Assembly: GCA_964228555.1 (NCBI GenBank)
Contig: CAXQZU010000036.1
Location: forward strand, 117,918-181,917
Source: CAXQZU01 sp964228555
Lineage (GTDB): Bacteria > Planctomycetota > PLA2 > JAEUHO01
DNA: 64,000 bases
Reading direction: 5' to 3'
Shown in pieces: positions 1 to 8,698 of this stretch. The first letter of the stretch is position 1, and each line of letters opens with the position of its first letter. Below the pieces are notes generated by a model. It saw only the letters and a list, made by a program, of their open reading frames with translations, was not told where the DNA came from and did not search any database. Position numbers and translations under genes: made by a program.

Positions 1-543
1 CCGGCGAGGCAACCACGCTTCGACGCGCGCCGCGGCCTCGTCCGTGCAAGCGGGCAGCCACAGGCCGCGGGAGAAGGCGGGGCGCAGCCGCGCCAGCGCC
101 GGCAGCATGCGGCTCTGCGCGCCCCACTCGCGCGCCTGCTGGGCGGGCGCGGCGTGCACGACGCCGTAGGCCACCACGAACAGCAGCACCAGGCCCTTGA
201 GGGCGCCCACCAGCCCCCCCGCGATGCGCGAGGCACGCCCCGGCGGCTGCGGCTCGCCCTTGCGCAGGCCCCGCACCAGCCGCACGAGCAGGCTGATCCC
301 CAGCAGCAGCACCGCCGCGGCCAGCACCCAGGCGCAGGCGCACAGGCTGGCCGGCTCCACGGCGCTGGCCTGGGCCAGCGGGCGCTCCAGCCGCGGCCCC
401 AGCCAGCGCGCGCCCAGCAGCGAGCCGGCCACGCAGCCCAGCGAGAGCAGCTGGCTGCCCACGCCGCGCCACACGCCCCATCCGGCGGCGAGCAGCAGCA
501 GGCCCGCGCCCGCAAGGTCCAGCACGAGGGCGCTGGCGATCAC
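1..543 (-). CDS. CvpA family membrane protein (3' end outside window)
   Basis: The visible part has about four hydrophobic stretches. It begins VIASALVLDLAGAGLLLLAA, followed by a Gly-rich segment and LVGALKGLVLLFVVAYGVV, which is the pattern of the CvpA/colicin V production family of inner-membrane proteins. The GTG start at 543 overlaps the TGA of the upstream gene (540-542) as GTGA, so the two are probably translationally coupled. The C-terminus lies beyond the window edge. The family's role is poorly defined (colicin V secretion and envelope biology in E. coli); in many bacteria it precedes mutS2, which cannot be checked here. The family assignment rests on topology and composition rather than a catalytic motif. 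Confidence 0.7.
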   Translation of the reverse strand, partial: MIASALVLDLAGAGLLLLAAGWGVWRGVGSQLLSLGCVAGSLLGARWLGPRLERPLAQASAVEPASLCACAWVLAAAVLLLGISLLVRLVRGLRKGEPQPPGRASRIAGGLVGALKGLVLLFVVAYGVVHAAPAQQAREWGAQSRMLPALARLRPAFSRGLWLPACTDEAAARVEAWLPRR

Positions 544-1061
544 GGGAAGGCCCGCAGCGGGGCGCTCGCGAGGCTCACGCTGCCATCCGGCAGCACGCGC
601 GCACGGCCCTTGCGCGGCAACCCCTGCTCGCGCGCCTCGAAGCGCAGGGTGCCGTGCTCCCCCTCACCGGGCAGCACCACCACGTCCTCGTAGCCCAGCC
701 CCAGCAGGTGGGCCACCACGCGCTCGCTGGGCGAGGCGTCCTGCGGCGCGCGCGACAGCCGCGGGCCCGCGCGGATGGCGGCCTCCGGGTCCGGGGCGCG
801 CGGCTGCAGCGCGGCGCGCGCCGGCTCGAGGTCCCGCACCTGCTGCTCCAGCCGCTGCACGGCGTGGCGCATGCGGGCCAGCTCCTCGGCGCCGGCGGCA
901 GCCTCGGCGGCCTTGCGCGGCGCCTCGCCCCGCTCCAGCTCGATGCCCCACTCGCGCGCCAGCGCGCGCGCCAGCCGGCGCACGTGCCGCTCCGTGCGCA
1001 CGGCCACCAGCACCGCCACGAGCGCGAGCAGGGACGCGAGGACGGCCAGCGCGAGGCTCAT
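540..1061 (-). CDS. Small membrane-anchored coiled-coil protein
   Basis: 173 residues. An N-terminal transmembrane helix (about residues 2-20) is followed by a basic patch and an Ala/Glu/Arg-rich coiled coil (about 45-80). A compact C-terminal segment of about 55 residues begins near SERVVAHLLGLGYEDV. I do not recognise a named family. The ATG at 1061 is chosen over upstream in-frame starts because a TACGGT hexamer lies 6 nt before it (1068-1073), the leaderless-promoter pattern seen throughout this window. It overlaps the downstream CvpA-type gene by 4 nt, so the two probably act together at the inner membrane. Confidence 0.6.
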   Translation of the reverse strand: MSLALAVLASLLALVAVLVAVRTERHVRRLARALAREWGIELERGEAPRKAAEAAAGAEELARMRHAVQRLEQQVRDLEPARAALQPRAPDPEAAIRAGPRLSRAPQDASPSERVVAHLLGLGYEDVVVLPGEGEHGTLRFEAREQGLPRKGRARVLPDGSVSLASAPLRAFP

Positions 1062-1067
1062 GCCGCT

Positions 1068-1073
1068 ACCGTA
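1068..1073 (-). promoter_or_regulatory. -10-like hexamer TACGGT, 6 nt before start
   Basis: The minus-strand TACGGT ends 6 nt upstream of the ATG at 1061 and no Shine-Dalgarno is present. It fits a leaderless transcript that begins at or near the start codon. Confidence 0.4.
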
Positions 1074-1131
1074 CCGCAGGGCGCCGCAGCGCCGCAGCCT
1101 CTGGGCGCACCGCCCCGCCCTCGGGTGCGGG

Positions 1132-1857
1132 CTAGGCGCCCTCGCGCAGCACGCCGTCCCGGATGGTGAGGCGCCGCTGCGCACGTGCCGCCACGCCCGC
1201 ATCGTGCGTGATGAGCACCACGGTCATGCCGCGGGCGTTCTCCTGCGCGAGGATCTCCAGCACGCGCTGCCCGGCCGCCGAGTCGAGGTTGCCCGTCGGC
1301 TCGTCGGCCAGCAGCAGGGCCGGCTGCTTGACCAGCGCACGCGCCAGGGCCACGCGCGGCTGCTCGCCGCCCGAGAGCTGGCCCGGCACGTGCCGCGCGC
1401 GAGCCCCCAGCCCCACGCCCTCCAGCGCGGCCAGGGCGCGTCGCTGGCGCTCGGCCCGCGGCACGCCCGCGTACAGCAACGGCAGCTCCACGTTGCGCTG
1501 GGCCGGCTCGTCAGGCAGCAGGTGGAAGCGCTGGAACACGAAGCCGATGCGCCGGTTGCGCACCTCGGCCAGCTGGGCGTCGGTGAGGCCGGCCACGTCA
1601 CGGCCCTCGAGCAGGTAGCGCCCAGCCGTGGGCCGGTCCAGGCAGCCCAGCACGTGCAGCAGCGTGCTCTTGCCGCTGCCCGAGGGCCCCATCACGGCCA
1701 CCCACTGCCCGCGCGCCACGTCCAGCGTCACGGGCTTGAGGGCCTCGACCTGCACCGGGCCGGCCTGGTAGGTGCGCGCGACGCCCTCCAGCCGCAGCAG
1801 GGCATCGCCCGCAGGCGCCACGGGGACGGGGACAGGGGCCAGCGACGGGGTGCTCAC
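1132..1857 (-). CDS. MacB/LolD-type ABC transporter ATP-binding protein
   Basis: 241 residues, the usual size for the ATPase of MacB/LolD/FtsE-type exporters, which use ATP to drive periplasmic extrusion or lipoprotein release rather than import. Visible motifs are Walker A GPSGSGKST, Q-loop FVFQ, Walker B plus D-loop LLLADEPTGNLDS and H-loop LITHD. The signature is LSGGEQPR rather than the usual LSGGEQQR, an unusual proline just after the motif. The GTG start overlaps the stop of the upstream permease as GTGA. With the two FtsX-type permeases upstream it should form a heterodimeric exporter. The substrate is unknown. Confidence 0.9.
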   Translation of the reverse strand: MSTPSLAPVPVPVAPAGDALLRLEGVARTYQAGPVQVEALKPVTLDVARGQWVAVMGPSGSGKSTLLHVLGCLDRPTAGRYLLEGRDVAGLTDAQLAEVRNRRIGFVFQRFHLLPDEPAQRNVELPLLYAGVPRAERQRRALAALEGVGLGARARHVPGQLSGGEQPRVALARALVKQPALLLADEPTGNLDSAAGQRVLEILAQENARGMTVVLITHDAGVAARAQRRLTIRDGVLREGA

Positions 1858-3146
1858 GAAAGCCTCCGGGTCAGGATGCGGGCGGGATCGAGGCCGGCCG
1901 CGCGGCGCGCGGGCACCACCGAGGCCAGCAGGCCCAGGCCCACCGACACCAGCGTGGCCACGAGGGCGAAGCGCAGCTCGAAGCGGAAGGGGAAGCCCAC
2001 GATGCGTCCCAGCACGGCCGCCGCGGCCTGTCCCAGCGGCAGGCCCGCCAGCCCGCCCACGAGCGACAGCAGCGTGCCCTCCGCCGTCACCTGCCAGGCG
2101 ATGTCCACGCGGCGCGCGCCCTCGCAGCGGCGCACGGCCAGCTCGTCGTAGCGCTCGCGGATCGTGATCAGGTGCAGGGTGGAGAGCATCACGGCCGCCA
2201 CCAGCACGATGATGATCCACACCACGTTGCCCAGCAGCGCGCCCTGCGCGCTGGAGGCGCTCATCTCGGCCATCCAGTCGCGGCGCACGAACACCGCGAT
2301 GGGCGCCTTGAGCATGTTGGCCGGGTCCATGTCCAGCCGCGGCCAGATGCTGCCCAGTCGCCGCGCGCCCTCGTCCAGCGAGGCCCCGTCCCGGAACACC
2401 GCGGAGATGCCGCTGAGCTCCCCCTCGCCCAGCGCACCATCCGGCAGGTAGACGTTGCGGAACGAGAGCAGGCTGCTCGTGAGCGTGCGCGCGCCCTTGC
2501 CCTCGTCGAAGCTGTCGAAGATCTCGCGGTAGGTGAGCGGGTCGCCCAGCACCCCCACCACCTCCAGCGTGCGCAGGCCCGAGGGCAGGCCCAGCTCGAT
2601 GCGTCGCCCCACCAGCGCGCGCCCGTCGCCGCCGGGGGCGAGGCGCTGGGCCAGCGCGAGGTCCAGCACGGCCACGTCCTGCCCGCGCTCGTCGGCGCGC
2701 AGCCAGCGGCCTGCCACGGGCTCCACGGAGAGCGTGGCGAGGTAGTTGCCGCGGGCGCTCAGCACCTGCACGCGCTCGGGCTCGACGGCCGCCCCCGCCG
2801 CGCGCACCGTCCCGCCCGCCTGGCGACGCGCGATGACCTCCACCGGCAGGCCCTCCAGCGCCCGCTCCACGCGCTCGAGCTCGGCAGGCCCGAAGGGCGG
2901 GCGCTCCCGGCCGGGCGCGAGGATCGGCACGCGGCCCACGTCCACCACCAGCGTGCCGAAGCGGCTCACGTCGCGACGCACGTCCTCGTCGAGGCCGTAC
3001 GAGAGCGAGATCACGTTGACGGTGACGGCGATGGCCACCGCGCTCGTGAGCGCGGTGAGCGCGCTGCGCAGCGGCCGCCGGCGCACGTGGCGCAGGCCCT
3101 CGCGCAGGATGTCGGCGAGGCGGGCGTGGACGCGCGGCTCACTCAC
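1854..3146 (-). CDS. FtsX/MacB-type ABC exporter permease (second)
   Basis: 430 residues with a MacB-like layout. An N-terminal helix (about 25-47) is followed by a large periplasmic domain, then three C-terminal helices (about 305-330, 355-380, 395-420). The cytoplasmic FtsX-type motif is ITIRERYDELAVRRCEGARR, close to the classical RxxEIGxRRAxGA. The GTG start lies inside the end of the upstream permease gene (8-nt overlap), and its own stop overlaps the ATPase start. It is therefore the second membrane subunit of one exporter. The substrate cannot be read from sequence. Confidence 0.85.
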   Translation of the reverse strand: MSEPRVHARLADILREGLRHVRRRPLRSALTALTSAVAIAVTVNVISLSYGLDEDVRRDVSRFGTLVVDVGRVPILAPGRERPPFGPAELERVERALEGLPVEVIARRQAGGTVRAAGAAVEPERVQVLSARGNYLATLSVEPVAGRWLRADERGQDVAVLDLALAQRLAPGGDGRALVGRRIELGLPSGLRTLEVVGVLGDPLTYREIFDSFDEGKGARTLTSSLLSFRNVYLPDGALGEGELSGISAVFRDGASLDEGARRLGSIWPRLDMDPANMLKAPIAVFVRRDWMAEMSASSAQGALLGNVVWIIIVLVAAVMLSTLHLITIRERYDELAVRRCEGARRVDIAWQVTAEGTLLSLVGGLAGLPLGQAAAAVLGRIVGFPFRFELRFALVATLVSVGLGLLASVVPARRAAGLDPARILTRRLS

Positions 3147-4425
3147 CGGCCAGGCCCTCCACGGGGTCCTGCGCCGCGGCGCGCAACGCCGGCAGCAACG
3201 CCGCCAGCAGGCCCACGAGCAGCGCCACGCCCGAGGCCAGCGCCGCGTCGCGCCACGGGAACACCCAGGCGAAGCCTGCCACCGGCTCCAGCGACGCGCG
3301 CAGCGCGGCCAGGCCCATGGCCAGCACCAGCCCCAGCGCCGTGCCCACGGCCCCCATCACCAGGCCCTCCAGCAGGAAGTGCACCGCGATGGTGCGCCGC
3401 GAGGCGCCCTCCACGCGGCGTATGGCGATCTCGCGCCCGCGGGTGAGCACGTTGAGCAGGCCCAGGTTGGCCATCACGACCGCGCCCATCGCCAGGCAGG
3501 CGAGGAACATCGCCAGCCGCACCGCATCGAAGCGCTCCACCTGCCCGGAGAGCAGCATGGGCAGCACGATGGGGTAGAGGGTGACCGCGGTCAGCTGCTC
3601 GCGCGCGAGCGCCTCGCGCGCCAGCGTGGCCGCGCGCGAGAGGTCGTCGGGCGCCACGCGCAGGCCGATCCAGTCCAGCGGCGCACGGTCGCCGGCCGGC
3701 GCGGCCACCCACACGCAGGCATCCGAGCGCTTCCAGCCGTCCTTCACCACCGGCAGGCCCATCATGGTGAGGAAGCCCTGGGCGAAGCGCGCGTACATCG
3801 GGTGGTCGAGGCGGAAGCCCATGTCGTCGGTACCCAGCGACACCTCGTCGCGCGCCGCGGTGACGCCCACCACCCGCAGCGGCGCGCCCGCACGGCCCGG
3901 CAGCTCCAGCACGTCGCCGGGCGCGAGGGAGGCCCGGCCCAGCCAGGCGGCCACGCCGGCCTCCACCACGCACGAGCCAGCCGCGTCGCCGGCCTGCAGC
4001 CAGCGCCCGGAAGCCAGCGCATGGCCGCGCGCCTGCGGGCCCTCCGGCGAGGACTCCACGAGCGCGGCCCGGGGCAGGCCGGGGCGGCTGCGCTGGGCGG
4101 GCACCTCCCACTCCTGCGTCACGCGCACGCCCACGGCCTCGCGCACGGCGATGCCGCCCTGCTCCACGGCAGCGCGCGCCACCGCGACATGCTGGGGCAC
4201 CAGCTCGAGCCGCTGCGACGAGGTCGGGTCGGCCGCGATGGAGATGCGGTCGGCCCCGATGCGCGTGGCATCGCGCCGCGCGGCCTCCTGCGTGCCCAGC
4301 AGGACGGCGCTGGGGAAGACGGCCACGGCCACGCCCCAGATCGTGCCCTGCAGCAGCAGGAAGGACCGCACCGGGCGCAACGCGAGGCGACGCAGCGCCT
4401 GGACGAGCAGCATGCCGATGCGCAT
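3139..4425 (-). CDS. FtsX/MacB-type ABC exporter permease (first)
   Basis: 428 residues, with an N-terminal helix (about 20-42), a periplasmic domain and three C-terminal helices. The coupling motif TRGREIAIRRVEGASRR just after the second helix is the FtsX signature and is closer to consensus than in the partner permease. It is the first gene of the three-gene exporter operon. The start at 4425 is supported by a TAGCCT hexamer 8 nt upstream (4434-4439), with no Shine-Dalgarno. The partner permease starts within its last codons, so production of the two subunits is likely coupled. Confidence 0.85.
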   Translation of the reverse strand: MRIGMLLVQALRRLALRPVRSFLLLQGTIWGVAVAVFPSAVLLGTQEAARRDATRIGADRISIAADPTSSQRLELVPQHVAVARAAVEQGGIAVREAVGVRVTQEWEVPAQRSRPGLPRAALVESSPEGPQARGHALASGRWLQAGDAAGSCVVEAGVAAWLGRASLAPGDVLELPGRAGAPLRVVGVTAARDEVSLGTDDMGFRLDHPMYARFAQGFLTMMGLPVVKDGWKRSDACVWVAAPAGDRAPLDWIGLRVAPDDLSRAATLAREALAREQLTAVTLYPIVLPMLLSGQVERFDAVRLAMFLACLAMGAVVMANLGLLNVLTRGREIAIRRVEGASRRTIAVHFLLEGLVMGAVGTALGLVLAMGLAALRASLEPVAGFAWVFPWRDAALASGVALLVGLLAALLPALRAAAQDPVEGLAGE

Positions 4426-4433
4426 GGGAGGCG

Positions 4434-4439
4434 AGGCTA
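4434..4439 (-). promoter_or_regulatory. -10-like hexamer TAGCCT before ABC exporter operon
   Basis: It sits 8 nt upstream of the first permease start and is part of the recurrent TANNNT leaderless-promoter pattern. No convincing -35 was seen. Confidence 0.4.
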
Positions 4440-4532
4440 GCCGTGGCACCCGGTGCGACCAGAAGCGCCCCGCCCATGCCGCTGCGGGGTCCCGTCGCAG
4501 GGGCCGGGGCGGGCCGCTCCGGGGTGGCGCGC

Positions 4533-6206
4533 CTAGGCGCCCCGCAGTCGGTCCCACGACTTGCGGGCGGCCCGTCGCACGGCCACCGGCTGGCGGCTGT
4601 CGCCGGCCAGGCGCTCGAGGGCCGCGAGGGCCGGAGCGCCGGCCTCCGGGCCCAGCAAGCCCAGGGCCCGCGCGGCCTCCTCGCGCACGTCCTCGTCGCG
4701 GTCCTCCAGCGCAGCCACGAGGCCCGGCAGCGCGAAGGCTGCCTCGGGGCCCAGCAGGCCCAGCGCCACGGCGGACTGGCGCCGGATGGAGTCGTGCTCG
4801 TCGGAGAGCAGCCCTGCGAAGCGCTGGCGCAGGTCGCGGCGCGCGGCCTCGAGGCGGCTGAGCACGAGCACGCCGTAGTAGCGCACGTTGCGGTCGCGAT
4901 CCTCCAGCGCCCGCTCGAGGTGCGCACGCGCCGGCTCGGCGCGTGGGCCCAGGTGCTCGAGCACCTGCGCTGCGGTCATGCGCACCTCGGCATCCCCGTC
5001 GGCGAGCAGCGGGCCCACCGCGTCCGCCACACCCTCGACGCGCGCCGCCATGCGCCCCAGCGCCAGCAGGGCTTCCGTGCGCACGCTGGCGCTGGGATCG
5101 CCCAGCAGGCGCAGCACCTGCTCGTGGGCCACCTGCCCGCCCGTGGGCCACGACACGATCACGGCCAGCGCCTCCCGGCGCACCTCCGGCGAGGGGTCCC
5201 CTAGCGCCGGCGCAAGGCGCGGCAGGGCTGCCTGAGGGTCCACCGCCTGTCCCTGCAGCGCACGCGCGGCCCCGGCGCGCACGGCGGCGCGCGGCTCCAC
5301 GAGGGCCGCGAACAGGGGCGGCAGGGCATCGGCCGACTGGCTGGCCATGCGACCCAGCGCCTCCGTGGCCCGGCGCACCACCTCGGCCTCCGGGTCGGCC
5401 AAGGCCTCGAGCAGCCGCGGCAGCGAGGCCAGCGCCTGCGAGCCCATGCGTCCCAAGGCCACCGCGGCGGCGGCGCGCAGCGCCCCGGGACCGCGCTCGA
5501 GCACGTCTTCCAGCGGCAGGCGCGCATCGCCGGCCAGCGGACCCAGCTGCGCCAGCGTCAACGCAGCGCACTGCGCCAGCCGTGCCCGGTCACCCCGCAA
5601 CGCGTCCACGAGCGGGGCCACGCAGGTCACGCCCTGCATGCACAGCTGGCCGCGCGCGTTGCTCACCACCTCGCTGTCGGGATCCGCCAGCGCCTCGACC
5701 AGCGCCGGCAGGGCGTCCGTGTCGCTCGCGGCCAGCGCACCCAGCGCATCCACCACGGCAGCGCGCACGTCGGTCGCGCGATCCTGCAGCGCCCTGCGCA
5801 GCGCCGCGAGCGCGCCCTCGGGCATGGGCTGCAAGCGTGCGAGGGCCTGCGCCGCGGCCCGCCGCACCGCGGGCTCGCCCTCGGCCAGCAGGGCCAGCAC
5901 GGGAGCCCCCGCACGACGGCCGTCCACGCGCCAGGCCGCGAGCAGGTCCAGCGCGTGCCGCTGCAGCGCCGCGTCGTGGTGCGCGAGGTGCGCCACGGCT
6001 GCGTCCACCGTGGCCGGGTCGGGCCGGGCCTTGGCCAGCTGCGCAGCCAGCCGCTCGCGCGCAGCAGCGTCCGCGCCCACCAGGCCCTCCACGGCCTGCG
6101 CCGAGGCCGGCGCCTGCTCCTCGGGAGCGCCCGGCCGGTCCCCGCAGCCCGAGGCCAGCACGGCGAGGGTCGCCACGCAGCAGGCAAGGTGCAGGCGCGC
6201 GCTCAT
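4533..6206 (-). CDS. HEAT-repeat lipoprotein
   Basis: 557 residues. A signal peptide ends in the lipobox LASGC (Cys21), so the mature protein should be a lipid-anchored envelope protein processed by Lgt, LspA and Lnt (lnt is at 50.9 kb). The rest is a continuous array of HEAT/PBS-lyase-type repeats of about 35-40 residues, recognisable by recurring blocks such as DPSPEVRREALAVI, DPEAEVVRRATEALGRM and DRDEDVREEAARALGLLG. Such solenoids are protein-protein scaffolds; no enzymatic motif is visible. A TAGGCT hexamer 6 nt before the ATG (6213-6218) supports this start. It lies 9 nt downstream of the BatA-like gene but may also be transcribed independently. Confidence 0.85.
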   Translation of the reverse strand: MSARLHLACCVATLAVLASGCGDRPGAPEEQAPASAQAVEGLVGADAAARERLAAQLAKARPDPATVDAAVAHLAHHDAALQRHALDLLAAWRVDGRRAGAPVLALLAEGEPAVRRAAAQALARLQPMPEGALAALRRALQDRATDVRAAVVDALGALAASDTDALPALVEALADPDSEVVSNARGQLCMQGVTCVAPLVDALRGDRARLAQCAALTLAQLGPLAGDARLPLEDVLERGPGALRAAAAVALGRMGSQALASLPRLLEALADPEAEVVRRATEALGRMASQSADALPPLFAALVEPRAAVRAGAARALQGQAVDPQAALPRLAPALGDPSPEVRREALAVIVSWPTGGQVAHEQVLRLLGDPSASVRTEALLALGRMAARVEGVADAVGPLLADGDAEVRMTAAQVLEHLGPRAEPARAHLERALEDRDRNVRYYGVLVLSRLEAARRDLRQRFAGLLSDEHDSIRRQSAVALGLLGPEAAFALPGLVAALEDRDEDVREEAARALGLLGPEAGAPALAALERLAGDSRQPVAVRRAARKSWDRLRGA

Positions 6207-6212
6207 GCCCGC

Positions 6213-6218
6213 AGCCTA
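6213..6218 (-). promoter_or_regulatory. -10-like hexamer TAGGCT before HEAT lipoprotein
   Basis: Six nucleotides separate it from the ATG at 6206. It overlaps the stop region of the upstream gene. Confidence 0.35.
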
Positions 6219-7775
6219 CCGGGAGGCGGGCAGCCGTCGCCTGCGTGCCTCGCGCCACCAGGCAAGGGCCAGCAGCAGCACGCCCGCGGTCGCGAGTCCC
6301 GGCGCGAGCGACAGCCCCTCCACGGCGCCCGCGGGGGCCGTGGCCAGCCATCCCGGCGGCAGGGCCTGCGCCTCGCGACCCAGCACGGTGCTGCCGGCCT
6401 CGTGCAGGCCCTCCACGCGCAGGGCGGGGTCGCCCTCCAGCGGCGTGCCGAGCAGGTGCCGCACCAGGTTGTCCACCAGCAACGGCCACGACGGCTGCGC
6501 CAGCCAGGGCGGCACGCCATGGCGCAGGTCGCAACAGGCAATCACGGCACCCGAGGGCAGTTCCCCCACCACGCCCACGCCCGCGCGCGACAGCAGCCAG
6601 TGGATCGAGCCCTCGTCCACGCCCACCGGCAGCCTGGCCCGGCGCAACGGCGCGCCGCCCAGCACCACATCGCGCACCAGCTCGCTGGAGGAGCGCTGCT
6701 CGGCCCCGGCGGGCACCTCGAGGCCGGGGTCGCCCTCGCCCAGCACGCCCAGCGCCAGCGTGGCCGGGGGAGCAGCCTGCTCGTGCTCGAGCAGGCCCTC
6801 CAGCGGCAGCACGCGCAGGCCGCACGGCTCGCCCGCCGGCACGGGCTGCACGCCATCGCGCCCCAGCGCGGCCACCAGCGCGGCCAGCACCGCCTCGCCG
6901 ACCGGGCCAGGCAGGCGGCCGTCGAGGTGCACGCGCAGGCGAGCCGGCGAGAGGAGCACGCGGTCGTCGGCGGCCAGCGCGTCCTCCGCGGGGCTGGCGT
7001 GCTCCAGCCACAGCGAGCCCCCCGCGTCCGGGTCGCGGCCGGGCAGCGCCAGCGACCGCACCTCGCCCGGCGCCAGCAGCAGCGGCCACCGCCCCAGCAC
7101 GCGACCCGCGGTGTCCGCCTCCCGCAGGGCCAGGGTGCTGCGCGCCTCGCGCGGGCTGTCGTTGCGCACGAGCACGTGCAGCCCGCCCTCGCGCCGTGCC
7201 ACGGCCACGAGGCCCACGTTGCCCAGCGAGGCATCGCCCACAGGCCGCGCCAGCACCTCGGCCTCGCCGACGCGCACGTCACTCACGACCAGCGCACGGG
7301 CGGGCGCGCCGGACCGCGCCCGCGCCACCAGCGCGGGGGCCGAGGGCCGGGGCAGCGACGCGCTGCCGGGGCCGTCGGGCCAGCGCACCACCTCCAGGCG
7401 CATGCCGGGCGCCATGCCTGCGCGCACTTCCTGCAGCGCCGCCTCCACGCGCGCGCCGTAGCCCTGCTGGGCGGCTGCGACGCCGCCCGAGACCACCACC
7501 CGCACCACGGGGGCTGGGCTGGCGCCCAGCACGGGACCGGAGGCCGCCAGCGCCAGCAGCGCGACAGCGCCGCAGGCCAGCACCAGGTCGGCGTCCACGC
7601 GACGCGCCTGCGGCCGTGCGGGCGCAGCCTGCTCGCCCTGCAGGAACACCAGCGAGGGCAGGTCCTGCGGCGGGAGGCGCGGACGACGCCGGTAGAGCCA
7701 GGCCAGCAGCGGCACGGCCAGCAGGCCCAGCAGCGCCCAGGGCGAGGCGAGGGCCAGCGCGTCCGGGCCGGGCAT
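6216..7775 (-). CDS. BatA N-terminal domain membrane protein
   Basis: 519 residues. The N-terminus (about 1-65) matches the BatA/aerotolerance N-terminal module: a hydrophobic SPWALLGLLAVPLLAWLYRRR followed by LPSLVFL. A second helix (about 75-100), a long von-Willebrand-like and glutamine-amidotransferase-like extracytoplasmic region and a C-terminal helix (about 485-510) follow. Such proteins occur beside MoxR and DUF58 genes and are thought to act in envelope stress or protein maturation. Here the DUF58 gene is immediately upstream (2-nt gap), but no MoxR ATPase gene is visible in the window. The start was chosen as the ATG directly after the upstream stop. Confidence 0.75.
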   Translation of the reverse strand: MPGPDALALASPWALLGLLAVPLLAWLYRRRPRLPPQDLPSLVFLQGEQAAPARPQARRVDADLVLACGAVALLALAASGPVLGASPAPVVRVVVSGGVAAAQQGYGARVEAALQEVRAGMAPGMRLEVVRWPDGPGSASLPRPSAPALVARARSGAPARALVVSDVRVGEAEVLARPVGDASLGNVGLVAVARREGGLHVLVRNDSPREARSTLALREADTAGRVLGRWPLLLAPGEVRSLALPGRDPDAGGSLWLEHASPAEDALAADDRVLLSPARLRVHLDGRLPGPVGEAVLAALVAALGRDGVQPVPAGEPCGLRVLPLEGLLEHEQAAPPATLALGVLGEGDPGLEVPAGAEQRSSSELVRDVVLGGAPLRRARLPVGVDEGSIHWLLSRAGVGVVGELPSGAVIACCDLRHGVPPWLAQPSWPLLVDNLVRHLLGTPLEGDPALRVEGLHEAGSTVLGREAQALPPGWLATAPAGAVEGLSLAPGLATAGVLLLALAWWREARRRRLPASR

Positions 7776-7777
7776 GC

Positions 7778-8698
7778 TCAGCGGGCCTCGCGCACCAGGC
7801 GACGCAGCAGGGCCTCGTCGTCCTGCGATGGCGCGAACGGCACGCATGCGAGGCCCACCGCGTGCGCATGGCGCGCCCACAGGTCGGCGTGGGCGCGGGC
7901 CCGCGAGGCCACGCGCGCCGCGGCCCCCGCATCCAGCACCACGACGCGTTCCTCACCGACCTCCGCATCGCGCACGCGCATGGGCAAGCCCGCGGGCGGG
8001 GCATGCACCTCCGGCACGCGCAGGTGCAGCAGCACGCCCCGGATGCCGCGGCCGCCCAGCGCCAGCAGGCCCTCGGGGCCGGCCTGCGAGAGCAGGTCGC
8101 TCACCAGCACGAGGCGCCCGCCGCGCGGCAGGCGCCGCGCGAGCCGGGGCAGGGCCTGCGCCCAGCCGGCACGCCCGGCCACGGGCGTGCGGGAGAGGTG
8201 CTGCAGCGCCTCGCGCAGGCCGGCGACACCCTCGACCTCCAGCGGAGCCTCCAGCGCACCGCCCCGCACCACGCCCAGGCGCACGCGTGCGCCCGCGGCC
8301 AGCTCCACGGCCACGGCCAGCGCCGCGGCGCGCCATGCCGCCACGCGCCCGCCACACGGTCCCATCGAGGCGCTGCCGTCCAGCCACACCTCGGCCCGCG
8401 GCTCGTGCTCGAGGTCGAACTCGCGCACGGCCAGTCGGCCCAGCCGCGCGGCCACCTTCCAGTCCAGCCGGCGCAGGTCGTCGCCCGGGCGGTAGGCCCG
8501 GTGGCCGCGGAACAGGAATCGCCCGCCGGGGACGGCGTGGGCATGCTGGCCCTCGGGCGCGCCCGCGCGTGCCTTGCGCAGCACCCGGGGCACCGCGCCC
8601 AGCAGGCGCAGGAAGGCCTCGGGGAACAAGGCAGGGTCCAGCGTGAGGTCGGGCAGGGCCATCCCCTGCCCAACGCCGCGCACGCGCGGCGCGTTCAC
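7778..8698 (-). CDS. DUF58 domain protein
   Basis: 306 residues. The DUF58 hallmark GDDLRRLDWKVAARLGRL lies near residue 70, followed by a von-Willebrand-A-like fold containing the MIDAS-like segment LDGSASM. Proteins of this family partner with MoxR AAA ATPases and BatA/BatB-type membrane proteins; the BatA-like gene follows after 2 nt. The GTG start overlaps the NAD kinase stop as GTGA, which fixes the start. The protein is probably cytoplasmic or peripheral at the membrane. Its client and ATPase are not in this window. Confidence 0.85.
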   Translation of the reverse strand: MNAPRVRGVGQGMALPDLTLDPALFPEAFLRLLGAVPRVLRKARAGAPEGQHAHAVPGGRFLFRGHRAYRPGDDLRRLDWKVAARLGRLAVREFDLEHEPRAEVWLDGSASMGPCGGRVAAWRAAALAVAVELAAGARVRLGVVRGGALEAPLEVEGVAGLREALQHLSRTPVAGRAGWAQALPRLARRLPRGGRLVLVSDLLSQAGPEGLLALGGRGIRGVLLHLRVPEVHAPPAGLPMRVRDAEVGEERVVVLDAGAAARVASRARAHADLWARHAHAVGLACVPFAPSQDDEALLRRLVREAR

